From Lachnospiraceae bacterium (lineage in GTDB: Bacteria; Bacillota; Clostridia; Lachnospirales; Lachnospiraceae), in the NCBI GenBank assembly GCA_017621815.1, contig JAGASK010000052.1, positions 1-64,000 of the forward strand: a stretch of 64,000 bases of DNA, written 5' to 3'. The position numbers and the translations under genes are program-made. A model generated the notes under the pieces. That model saw only the letters and a program-made list of their open reading frames with translations, searched no databases and had not been told where the DNA came from. How positions within the stretch are numbered: the stretch's first letter is position 1; each line of letters opens with the position of its first letter. Of this stretch, positions 16,419-24,779 are shown one piece after another.

Positions 16419-18620
16419 CTATTTCTGATATTTTTCTATAAACCTCATCAGCATAGAGGCACATTCCGCTCTGGTAGCATTTCCTCTGGGATCAATGTAT
16501 TTCTGACCATTTTCAATCTTACCACTGATCAGACCGCTTCCGACCGCCCATTTCACATATTCTGTAGCCCATTTGCTGATATTTTTGCTGTCCACAAAAG
16601 TATCTACATTTCCACGCTCAGATGTGCCATATTTTTGTACATCAGCATATTCCTTCAGCATCCTCGCCATTTGCTCTCTGGTAATATTATCATTTACACC
16701 AAATCTCCCATCCGAATATCCACTTACAATCCCTCGTTTATATGCCCATACAATGGCATCACTATACCATTTACCCGGCGCCACATCTGTAAATACCGGT
16801 TCATAACTAACATCAGGATTACCTGCCATTCGATAGATAACCGCCGCAAACATAGCCCTGTTCATGGGAGTATCAGGCTGAAAAACAACTGTTCCGTCTG
16901 CACTGTTCATGCCGCTCATGATATTGTTTTCATAAACATACTTAGCACTCTTATATTTCCAGTTATTTTCATTGATTGGAATATCAACAAAAGGCCATTC
17001 CGGATTAACACCAACCAGCGTCACCCAACAACGTGCCGGACTAAACTTATAATTACTCATAGCCTTTTTCAACTCTAATATATTGAAAGTATTATTATTA
17101 TTTTTAAATGACACCTGCTGTGCACCGTCTCCTGCCAGAATTACCCTGTGACCATATTTTCCAACAAAATTATTATAAGTATCCAGCTGTGTTAAATCAC
17201 CCTTCAGTGTAATAATACCATATTCATATTTACCACTGGCACTTGACTGTAAAATGAAATTTTTCCCGATATTCAGCTTTCCTTCCGTTTCCGTCATGGT
17301 AATATAACCTGTGCCAACGGCTGCATTTCCTGCTGCATCTTCTCCCTGCAGTCTTAAATCTCCTCCAATATCTACAATTCCCTTTCCTACATTCAAGTAA
17401 GAAGAAATCTGTGTATAATTTCCGGTTACAATAAGATGTCCCCCATTGCTTCCTGTCGTAACAATACCACTCGCTTTTACGTCTCCCTGTATGGTAAGAG
17501 TATATCCATTCAGATTAAGTGCGGCAAAATGCAATCCTTCACTACCAACTTTAATCGTTCCATTTGATACAAGTGAAGTATCCAAATACCCGGAAACTGT
17601 TATATCAGAATTATCAAGCTGTAAATATCCAATCTTGTTGGATATATTTACACCGGAATCAGGCAGCCGGATTTGCTGAGCACTGCTTCCATTCATTATC
17701 AATTTTATTCCGGATAAATCCAGCCAATAGCCTCTCTCTAATTGCTCAAGGTTGCCCTTCAGGGTTATTGTCCCCGCTGTAAATGTCATGGAATTAGGTG
17801 AATTCTGACAGATAAAATCCCCGCCGATGTTCAGATTTGCTGACGCATTATTCATAGTAATAGACGCTGTGCCCTTAACATAATCACCATCTTCATCATG
17901 TTTTTGGATACGGAAATCTCCGCCGACATCAACGCTTCCTGTTTCCACCTGCAGTATATTCTGTAAAAGTAAATCTCCTTGTACACTCAGCTTTCCTGTA
18001 TTGCAGAAAACAGCTCCTTTGCTTCCTTCTCCAAGGATTACATTCCCATTTACGGTAAGTTGGTAACTTCTCAAATATACAGCACCGGTTACTGTCAGAT
18101 TTCCATTAATAATCCAGTCTTTTTCCAAAAAAACTGTATTGCTGATAGTATAATCTCCTTCTATCACCTTCGCCCCAAGCAGTTCATCCTCATTCTCAGG
18201 TTCTGTTACCTCTGCTAAAGGAATTTCCGGTACCTCCGGAGTTATGGTTGGTACCTCCGCTGCTTCCGGGGTCATGGTCGGCTCTTCTATTGCTTCCGGC
18301 GTTACCGTTGGCTCTTCTGTTGCCTCCGGAGTTACCGTTGGCTCTTCTGTTGCCTCCGGAGTCACGGTCGGCTCCTCTGTTGCTTCCGGAGTCACGGTCG
18401 GTTCTTCTGCTGCTTCCGGAGTTACTGTTGGTTCTTCTGTTGCCTCCGGAGTCACGGTGGGTTCTTCTGTTGCTTCCGGAGTCACGGTCGGCTCTTCTGT
18501 TGCCTCAACCGCAGCAGTTCCATCCTCCTTACCGCTTCCGGTCTGTGCATATGCAGTCATATTTACAGACGTAAACATAAGCGCAGCTGCCAAAACAATA
18601 CTTAATACTTTTTTACTCAT
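16419..18620 (-). CDS. Secreted beta-repeat (solenoid-like) SLH surface protein
   Basis: About 733 residues. A signal peptide (MSKKVLSIVLAAALMFTSVN) is followed by nine 10-residue EEPTVTPEAT repeats. A central region of about 390 residues is rich in recurring NGNLTVTG / VGGDFRIQ / LNIGGDFIC / TLKGNLEQL patterns, typical of a right-handed beta-helix or similar beta-repeat surface fold. Two stretches of this region resemble each other (SVDVGGDFRIQKHDEDGD... and IVDIGGDLRLQGEDAAGN...), suggesting an internal duplication. Three SLH domains end the protein. No catalytic motif is visible; adhesin or structural roles are possible. The ATG at 18620 is preceded by AGGAG at 7 bases and is preferred to the start at 18650. 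Confidence 0.85.
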   Translation of the reverse strand: MSKKVLSIVLAAALMFTSVNMTAYAQTGSGKEDGTAAVEATEEPTVTPEATEEPTVTPEATEEPTVTPEAAEEPTVTPEATEEPTVTPEATEEPTVTPEATEEPTVTPEAIEEPTMTPEAAEVPTITPEVPEIPLAEVTEPENEDELLGAKVIEGDYTISNTVFLEKDWIINGNLTVTGAVYLRSYQLTVNGNVILGEGSKGAVFCNTGKLSVQGDLLLQNILQVETGSVDVGGDFRIQKHDEDGDYVKGTASITMNNASANLNIGGDFICQNSPNSMTFTAGTITLKGNLEQLERGYWLDLSGIKLIMNGSSAQQIRLPDSGVNISNKIGYLQLDNSDITVSGYLDTSLVSNGTIKVGSEGLHFAALNLNGYTLTIQGDVKASGIVTTGSNGGHLIVTGNYTQISSYLNVGKGIVDIGGDLRLQGEDAAGNAAVGTGYITMTETEGKLNIGKNFILQSSASGKYEYGIITLKGDLTQLDTYNNFVGKYGHRVILAGDGAQQVSFKNNNNTFNILELKKAMSNYKFSPARCWVTLVGVNPEWPFVDIPINENNWKYKSAKYVYENNIMSGMNSADGTVVFQPDTPMNRAMFAAVIYRMAGNPDVSYEPVFTDVAPGKWYSDAIVWAYKRGIVSGYSDGRFGVNDNITREQMARMLKEYADVQKYGTSERGNVDTFVDSKNISKWATEYVKWAVGSGLISGKIENGQKYIDPRGNATRAECASMLMRFIEKYQK
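18231..18500 (-). repeat. Nine 30-bp coding repeats (EEPTVTPEAT unit)
   Basis: Nine tandem 30-bp in-frame units encode the Pro/Thr/Glu linker of the beta-repeat SLH protein. Several units are nearly identical at the DNA level. Copy number should be prone to change without frame loss, which would vary the distance of the domain from the wall. Confidence 0.9.
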
Positions 18621-18669
18621 TAGTCTCTCCTCTCTTTCCCTCAGTATCATTAATTTTATCGTTTACTTA

Positions 18670-19626
18670 CTATGAATCTTTGTCATTTATTTTGTAATCC
18701 AGTTCCTTAACCCTTACCTGCACATCCTCCAATATCTTCCTGTTGGCAGCAATTAAACTTGCCATAAACCCAAGAATAATCGTCTCGCTTCCCAGCATAA
18801 TCAGCATGCTGCACAAAATCAAAGACTGAATATGGCCTGAACCGCTTCCGTTAAAGAAATAATAAAGGAATCGGATTCCCAGTACCGTTCCCAACGCAAA
18901 AATACTTCCTCCGATAATTCCGAAAAATTTCACAGGCTTGTACATCATATAGGCACGCACAATCGTTACCATGGATCTTTTCACATAACCCAGCATACTG
19001 TGAAAAAGCCTGGAGGGACGCAGTTCCTCATTGGTTCTTACCGGCACTGATTCCATGGCTATCTTGCTTCTCCCTGCCTGCACAATGGTTTCAAGAGTAT
19101 ACGTATATTCATTGATTACGTTCAGATGCATGGCTGCTTCACGGCTGTACGCCCTAAAACCTGACGGCGCATCAGGTATATCCGTGCCTGATGCCTTTCT
19201 TACCACAAAACTTCCGAAATGCTGAAGCTTTTTCTTAAGCGGTGACCAATGCTGAACCTCATCAATAGGCCTTGCACCGATGACAATATCTGTTTTTCCT
19301 TCCAGAATCGGCCTTACCAGCTTTTCTATATCGTCAGCACAGTATTGATTATCAGCATCCGTATTCACAATAATATCAGCGCCATTGCGCAGACAGGCAT
19401 CTATTCCTGCCATGAACCCCTTTGCCAGTCCCTTGTTCTGTTTAAAATTAACAATATAGTTAACACCCCATTTTCTGGCAACCTCTACAGTTCTGTCCTT
19501 ACTTCCGTCATTGATAATCAGATATTCAATTTCATCAATTCCCTCTATTTTCTTAGGAAGCGCATCTAAAGCTATGGTAAGCGTTTCTTCTTCATTATAA
19601 CAGGGGATTTGGATAATGAGTTTCAT
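18670..19626 (-). CDS. GtrB/DPM1-like family 2 glycosyltransferase with two membrane helices
   Basis: 318 residues. The GT2 domain starts IIQIPCYNEEETLTIALDAL, with IINDGSKDRT and NTDADNQY (DxD-type motif). After residue 220 two hydrophobic helices (FGIIGGSIFALGTVLGIRFL and LILCSMLIMLGSETIILGF) precede a basic tail. This is the layout of enzymes that load a sugar onto undecaprenyl phosphate for use outside the cell. AAGGA lies 8 bases before the ATG. The next gene upstream encodes a GT-C-type transferase that could use such a lipid-linked sugar. Confidence 0.88.
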   Translation of the reverse strand: MKLIIQIPCYNEEETLTIALDALPKKIEGIDEIEYLIINDGSKDRTVEVARKWGVNYIVNFKQNKGLAKGFMAGIDACLRNGADIIVNTDADNQYCADDIEKLVRPILEGKTDIVIGARPIDEVQHWSPLKKKLQHFGSFVVRKASGTDIPDAPSGFRAYSREAAMHLNVINEYTYTLETIVQAGRSKIAMESVPVRTNEELRPSRLFHSMLGYVKRSMVTIVRAYMMYKPVKFFGIIGGSIFALGTVLGIRFLYYFFNGSGSGHIQSLILCSMLIMLGSETIILGFMASLIAANRKILEDVQVRVKELDYKINDKDS

Positions 19627-19643
19627 AATCTATTCCTTTTTTA

Positions 19644-22208
19644 TTATTCATGTACCAAATATAATCTTTGTCCGGTCACAGACTCTTCATATATCATTTC
19701 TACCGGATATGGCAGATCCTCTTCCGATTCTCCTGAATTTTCAATCCAGTTTGTATCCGCTACAAAGTAAACCGGAGTATCAGTCTTACTTAAATCCAAC
19801 TCACTCAAATCAGCGAAATCCACTCCTGAATAAAAGGAAATCGTGGGTGCCTGCCACCAGCCGTTTCCGCAGATAACCGCCTGCTCATCCCTGGCTTTTT
19901 GCTGAACTACCTGTGCAAGCTCTACAGCTCCCTTCTTTGCATCTCCATTATATACCTGCATACCGAAACTGACAAAAATAATTGCAAAACCACAGATAAC
20001 AGTTTCCGCAATAGCTTTTGCCGACCGGGATATGGACAGCTTTCCTTTCTCCACCAGCCAGTCAAAAATATAAAATCCTTTTATGCAGCTTAACCATTCA
20101 AGGAGCAGAAGTCCGATAATAATTCTTCTTCCCCACGCTTTTTCTGTGGGCGTAATGAGAAGCCACCATCCAAAGTAAGAATACACCACTAATTCAATAA
20201 TATCAACAAATTCCAGTCTTTTCCTTTTTACTGCCCTGAATACAAACCATGCAAAGTTAAGGATAAGCAGTACCATCAATACTGCTGCGGGAATACCAAA
20301 GGTATCTGTAAAGGCGGTCAAATGAATCCCCACCTTTTCTATCAGATTGGGGGTATCCTCATAACCTGCTTTCACTCCGGCCTGCCGCAGGATATTATCT
20401 GACTGACCGCTCCAATAAACCAGATAATGACTGAAACCAAGTTCAATCAGTTTATATATTTCGAAGACAATGACAGGAACTGCCGCTCCCAAAATCCATA
20501 AAAGAATATCCCTGAATTTCATCTTCTTTTCAACAAGCCACTTACTTGCAAACACCACTATAAGTGCCGGAACAGCAATCAAAATAACCGTTTTAGTCAA
20601 ATAAGCGAGTCCGAAAAACAGTCCTGCTGCGGCAAAGTATCCTGCTTTTTCCTTTTTCTGCGCAAGCATCAAAAAGTATATGCATCCAAGGAACAACGCC
20701 AGCGCTGGAATTTCTCCATAGATTCCCATTGACAGTTCCATGAAATGCCAAATAAGTATTGTAAGCCCCAAAAACCAAACTACAGCAGCCTTGTTTGCAT
20801 CCAGTTCTTTTGAAATCTGAATGAAAAAGAATGCCATAAGCGCAATATAAAATACATTAATAAGCAGCGCCTGCACAGAACCAATTCCAAATACCTTAAA
20901 CATAAGCGCAATGAGGAAAAGTACAGGTGCGCCTGTCTGTATTCTCCGGGCAAACGGAAACAGTCCGCCATAGTTTGTAGCATAAAGCCCGTCTCTCGCC
21001 AGGCTTACCGGAACCTGAAGATTCATGCTTCCGTCAAAGCTGGGCACCTGCGTACATGCCAAATATACAAAACGTCCCAGATAAATAACTACCGAAACCG
21101 CAAGCAGAATTTTACACACATAAGCAGCATATACCCTTTCATAGCCATCTGCCTTTCTAAGCCCCAGCTCCAGCTTCTTAATGCCTGCACCCGCTGCCCA
21201 AATCACAATCAGACACAATACGAATAAAAACAGCATACCGGCAATACCAAGACAGCCCTTCGGCAGCATTTCCATAATCGTATTCAAAAGATAGTGATGT
21301 ACCAGAAATACCGGGAATGAATAAAAGCTGAAAAACGATACGGCTTTCTTTATTTTTTCTCCTTTAAACCAGCCGGAAATATAATTCAACACAAGAAATA
21401 AGCTCATACCGGCTATGGGTACTAATACATAAAGAGATATCCATGGAATTTTTACTGCAAAGACAGTTCCAAGCAACAACAGAGAAACCAAAACACCTTT
21501 CCAGGTTACTTTTTTATTGATTTTAATAAAGTACATTCCGAGAAGTACTTCAAAAGCTCGCAGAATCACGTCATTTCTTTTTGCAAAATTAATGGGATAA
21601 AAACGCTCCCAAATAAGAAAAACAAGTCCGTATAGCACAACCGTCAGATGCGGGTTTTTATTCAGAAATTTACGAAACAAAGGAAAAAGAAGATAAATAC
21701 ACAAAATACAGCCTACGAACCAATCCCCTACCAATGCGTAATTAGGAATTACCTCCAAAAGCCATCCGTCTATTCCAAGCAATGTCAATAAGTATGTCCA
21801 CGCCGGGATGCCATGCTCAAGCTTCTGTGTTAAAATAAGCCGAAGCAAAAATACTGCTGTAAACGCTATGTAATACAACGGATAAATTGCTTCTGTCCGC
21901 TTCCGGAAAAATTGCTTCAACTCAAGCTTTTCCTGATAAACATACATCAAACCCGCCCCTGAGATGATGAAAAATAAGGAAACGGCATAATTGCCAAGTG
22001 TCAGATTGACACCCCCCAGATTAAGCAGACTGATATTTCCTATTTTAAATGCATCAGGGTTTTGTAACAATCCATAGCTTTCCACTCCTGCCAGAAAATG
22101 ATATAAAATAATCAGAAAGGTTGCTATAACCCTGATAAAATCTAAATAATATACTCTTTCTTTTAATACTTTCAAATTATTCTCAATCTGTGTTTTCATC
22201 ATATCCAT
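19644..22208 (-). CDS. Acyltransferase-3 / GT-C glycosyltransferase fusion
   Basis: 854 residues in two membrane halves. Residues about 15-345 are an acyltransferase-3 domain (YYLDFIRVIATFLIILYHFL with the family His, and FFIISGAGLMYVYQ). Residues about 365-854 resemble a GT-C-fold transferase of the GT39/GT83 type: a helix, a first external loop with VPSFDGSMNLQVPVSLARDG (acidic residue in the usual catalytic loop), many helices, and a soluble C-terminus with TISFYSGVDFADLSELDL. A single reading frame links them without a break. It probably adds both an acyl group and a lipid-carried sugar on the outer face. The GtrB-like gene immediately downstream could supply the donor. Confidence 0.82.
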   Translation of the reverse strand: MDMMKTQIENNLKVLKERVYYLDFIRVIATFLIILYHFLAGVESYGLLQNPDAFKIGNISLLNLGGVNLTLGNYAVSLFFIISGAGLMYVYQEKLELKQFFRKRTEAIYPLYYIAFTAVFLLRLILTQKLEHGIPAWTYLLTLLGIDGWLLEVIPNYALVGDWFVGCILCIYLLFPLFRKFLNKNPHLTVVLYGLVFLIWERFYPINFAKRNDVILRAFEVLLGMYFIKINKKVTWKGVLVSLLLLGTVFAVKIPWISLYVLVPIAGMSLFLVLNYISGWFKGEKIKKAVSFFSFYSFPVFLVHHYLLNTIMEMLPKGCLGIAGMLFLFVLCLIVIWAAGAGIKKLELGLRKADGYERVYAAYVCKILLAVSVVIYLGRFVYLACTQVPSFDGSMNLQVPVSLARDGLYATNYGGLFPFARRIQTGAPVLFLIALMFKVFGIGSVQALLINVFYIALMAFFFIQISKELDANKAAVVWFLGLTILIWHFMELSMGIYGEIPALALFLGCIYFLMLAQKKEKAGYFAAAGLFFGLAYLTKTVILIAVPALIVVFASKWLVEKKMKFRDILLWILGAAVPVIVFEIYKLIELGFSHYLVYWSGQSDNILRQAGVKAGYEDTPNLIEKVGIHLTAFTDTFGIPAAVLMVLLILNFAWFVFRAVKRKRLEFVDIIELVVYSYFGWWLLITPTEKAWGRRIIIGLLLLEWLSCIKGFYIFDWLVEKGKLSISRSAKAIAETVICGFAIIFVSFGMQVYNGDAKKGAVELAQVVQQKARDEQAVICGNGWWQAPTISFYSGVDFADLSELDLSKTDTPVYFVADTNWIENSGESEEDLPYPVEMIYEESVTGQRLYLVHE

Positions 22209-22235
22209 TTTCGCCCTTTTCCTTCAAACATAACA

Positions 22236-23612
22236 TTAAAACCTGAAATAAATAAATGGATTGTAATCGCTGGCAGCCATGTAACAAAGCGCAATAAAGA
22301 AAACAACCAAAACTCCAACATCCTTTATCCATTCCTGTTTTATACGCCCGGCAGCCTTTTTTACCAACGGCGTTGAAAGGATTATAGAAAATACTAAAAA
22401 TACAAAATACTGCGGATTTAATACCCTGATCATATCCATATTTCTGATTCCGCCTTTTTGAATTCCAAACATATAACCAATATATTTTACTGCGCTGCGT
22501 AAATTATCAGCCCGGAAAAATACCCATCCCCAAATTACAACTAACATGGTATATATATAAGAAAGCCATTTCGGAATTTTTGCACAGAATCCGGTCATCT
22601 TTTCTATTAATAAAAAGCACCCATAATACAGGCCCCAGACAATAAAATTCCAACTGGCTCCATGCCATAATCCTGTCAAAAAGAAAACTATCATTTGATT
22701 AATATACGTTCTCCCGTTTCCTTTTCTGTTTCCGCCTAAGGGAATATAAACATAATCTCTGAACCATGAAGAAAGCGATATATGCCATCTTCTCCAAAAT
22801 TCCTTAATACTGGTTGAAATATACGGATAATTAAAATTTTCCTTAAAATGAAAACCAAATATATGAGCGATGCCGATTGCCATATCAGAATACGCAGAAA
22901 AATCCAGATAAATATATACGGTATAGGATATTGCTCCAACCCACGCATACACCGGATGCAGTCCCCATTCATAATTAAATGCTGCGTCCGCTGCCCCTGC
23001 CATTTGATTAGCCAATATAACTTTTTTGGCAAATCCCAGAAAAAAACGCCTTAAACCTGCATGACACTGTTCAACATTAAATTTCCTGTTTTGTATTTCA
23101 TCCTCAATATCTGCATAACGAACAATAGGCCCCGACATGATTTTAGGAAACATCAAAACATACAGTCCCAAGCTGATTACATTTTTCTGAGCACTTATTT
23201 TGCCATAATAAACATCTATTATATATGATAAAATTGAAAATGTAAAAAATGAAATACCAATAGGCTGGACAATATTGGGAACAGTGATGCCTGCTTCAAA
23301 TCCTTCCGCAAAAATCTGATTTAATATTTCACAAATAAAACCGGTGTACTTAAATACTGTAAGGATACCAATATTACAGATTACGGCCAGAATTAATATT
23401 TTCTTTCTGCCTTTTACCCATATTCCCAAAATATAATTTACAAATATGAGAAACAACATTAAAATACAATTTTTAATACCTCCCCATGAATAAAATATCA
23501 GGGAGGCAACCAGTAATACTGCATTTTTAACTTTTATATTTTTGCAAAGCATATATACCATCAAAACTATGGGAAAAAATATAAAAATAAAAATCTCAGT
23601 TGAAAAGCTCAC
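22236..23612 (-). CDS. MBOAT-family O-acyltransferase (AlgI/DltB-like)
   Basis: A polytopic protein of about 458 residues with AlgI signatures: FLLVASLIFYSWGG-like N-terminus, NYPYISTSIKEFWRRWHISL, SSWFRDYVYIPLGGNRKG and FFLTGLWHGASWNFIVWGLY with the catalytic His. It transfers acyl groups across the membrane to an extracellular glycan. The start is the GTG at 23612, preceded by AGGAGG at 7 bases and beginning VSFSTEIFIFIFFPIVL as AlgI homologues do. This overlaps the upstream AlgJ-like gene by 17 bases. Tight coupling with that gene matches known AlgI-AlgJ/AlgX or PatA-PatB type pairs. Confidence 0.92.
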   Translation of the reverse strand: MSFSTEIFIFIFFPIVLMVYMLCKNIKVKNAVLLVASLIFYSWGGIKNCILMLFLIFVNYILGIWVKGRKKILILAVICNIGILTVFKYTGFICEILNQIFAEGFEAGITVPNIVQPIGISFFTFSILSYIIDVYYGKISAQKNVISLGLYVLMFPKIMSGPIVRYADIEDEIQNRKFNVEQCHAGLRRFFLGFAKKVILANQMAGAADAAFNYEWGLHPVYAWVGAISYTVYIYLDFSAYSDMAIGIAHIFGFHFKENFNYPYISTSIKEFWRRWHISLSSWFRDYVYIPLGGNRKGNGRTYINQMIVFFLTGLWHGASWNFIVWGLYYGCFLLIEKMTGFCAKIPKWLSYIYTMLVVIWGWVFFRADNLRSAVKYIGYMFGIQKGGIRNMDMIRVLNPQYFVFLVFSIILSTPLVKKAAGRIKQEWIKDVGVLVVFFIALCYMAASDYNPFIYFRF

Positions 23613-24756
23613 TGTTATCCTCCTCACCCAGAATATTATTATCCAATAAATAATCAATAAATCCAAAACTCATTCTGGGAATTGCCTCTTCATTTACTTC
23701 CAGGAATATAATATCAGAATCTACAATCATTTCCTGAACAGGTAACATATCATAGGAATCAAAGTTTCCTGAGTATGTCCCTTCCGGACACACTGCAAAT
23801 GTATTTTCCATATAATAGCTTCGTGAAAAATAATTATTCTGTATCATCAAACCATTTAAACCGGCCCCCATGAAACTGCCTCCGCGCGCAAGAATTGCAT
23901 AATCTTCCTTATCAGAATCCGTAATTTCTATTACAGGCTTATAATATTCCTCATCCGATTTTTCTAATAAATTCAGCAGATTATATATATCCGAATCCGG
24001 CGAGGCAGCTTCACTGCACCTTTCATATTCCACTTTGCATTCAGGTAAATTAATCCCCAATTGCTCTTCCATGGCATCAGCCAGTTTTCCTGCACAAATT
24101 GCAGCTGTTACACGGCTCCAATGAGTCCCTGTCCTTGGAAATACATGAAACTCTGAAGTCTCTTTTAATTCCCTTACATCAGGAGTACTGTCATAATAAG
24201 CAATATTTGTCTGATTCAGCGCATTCATGAACATGCTATATGTGCTTTCCGCTTTTTCTTTCGGTGCAACACTTTTATAAATATCCGGAATATCTTCCGG
24301 ATATATTTCCGCCTTGCTGGGAGTTATAAAAATGAAAAATTTTTTATCCTTCTCTTTTAACGCTTTATCTATAATATCCAGTTTATTTACCAAAATATCT
24401 ATTTCTTCCCTTGACATTGGTGCGTAAATCTGCGTTTCAAAACATATATACTCTTCTTCATATAAATTCTGATTTTTACCGATAACTATATTACTGTTAG
24501 GGGAGGATTTAAACACACTGTACATAATCTGATTTCGGACAGGAATCAGCCACTCCCTGATTTTCAAATTATCTTCCAGATAATTTTCATAATCACCCTG
24601 CCATTTTCCGCTCCATACATCGGCAAATGATATACTTTCCTTTTCTTCCTTTACTGTCTCCCCCTGCAGATTTCCGCTTTTCACAGCAAGCTGTCCTGCA
24701 GCACCCAGAGCCATCAATATAAAACTAAAAGCAATAAATAATATTTTGTTCTTCAT
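23596..24756 (-). CDS. AlgJ/AlgX-like SGNH acyltransferase partner (DHHW-type)
   Basis: About 386 residues. An N-terminal membrane anchor (MKNKILFIAFSFILMALGAA) is followed by an extracellular domain with FFIFITPSKAEIYPEDIPD, FHVFPRTGTHWSRVTAAICA and YAILARGGSFMGAGLNGL, the arrangement of AlgJ/AlgX-like SGNH-fold proteins; THWS carries the expected His. It should complete O-acetylation of an exported polymer with the MBOAT protein encoded next. The ATG at 24756 has AGGAG just upstream; a GTG five codons earlier is less likely. Confidence 0.85.
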   Translation of the reverse strand: MKNKILFIAFSFILMALGAAGQLAVKSGNLQGETVKEEKESISFADVWSGKWQGDYENYLEDNLKIREWLIPVRNQIMYSVFKSSPNSNIVIGKNQNLYEEEYICFETQIYAPMSREEIDILVNKLDIIDKALKEKDKKFFIFITPSKAEIYPEDIPDIYKSVAPKEKAESTYSMFMNALNQTNIAYYDSTPDVRELKETSEFHVFPRTGTHWSRVTAAICAGKLADAMEEQLGINLPECKVEYERCSEAASPDSDIYNLLNLLEKSDEEYYKPVIEITDSDKEDYAILARGGSFMGAGLNGLMIQNNYFSRSYYMENTFAVCPEGTYSGNFDSYDMLPVQEMIVDSDIIFLEVNEEAIPRMSFGFIDYLLDNNILGEEDNSELFN

Positions 24757-24779
24757 TTTACTCCTTTGCACTTAATACA

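Noticed and set aside
18231-18500. Tandem 30-bp repeats that might be read as a CRISPR array
   Set aside because: The units abut without spacers, stay in frame and encode EEPTVTPEAT repeats of a secreted protein; no cas genes are present.
18244-18675. Plus-strand reading frame of 143 codons with repeated VGSSVASGVT
   Set aside because: It is the antisense of the coding repeats; the low-complexity repeat keeps the opposite frame open. No ribosome binding site or family match.
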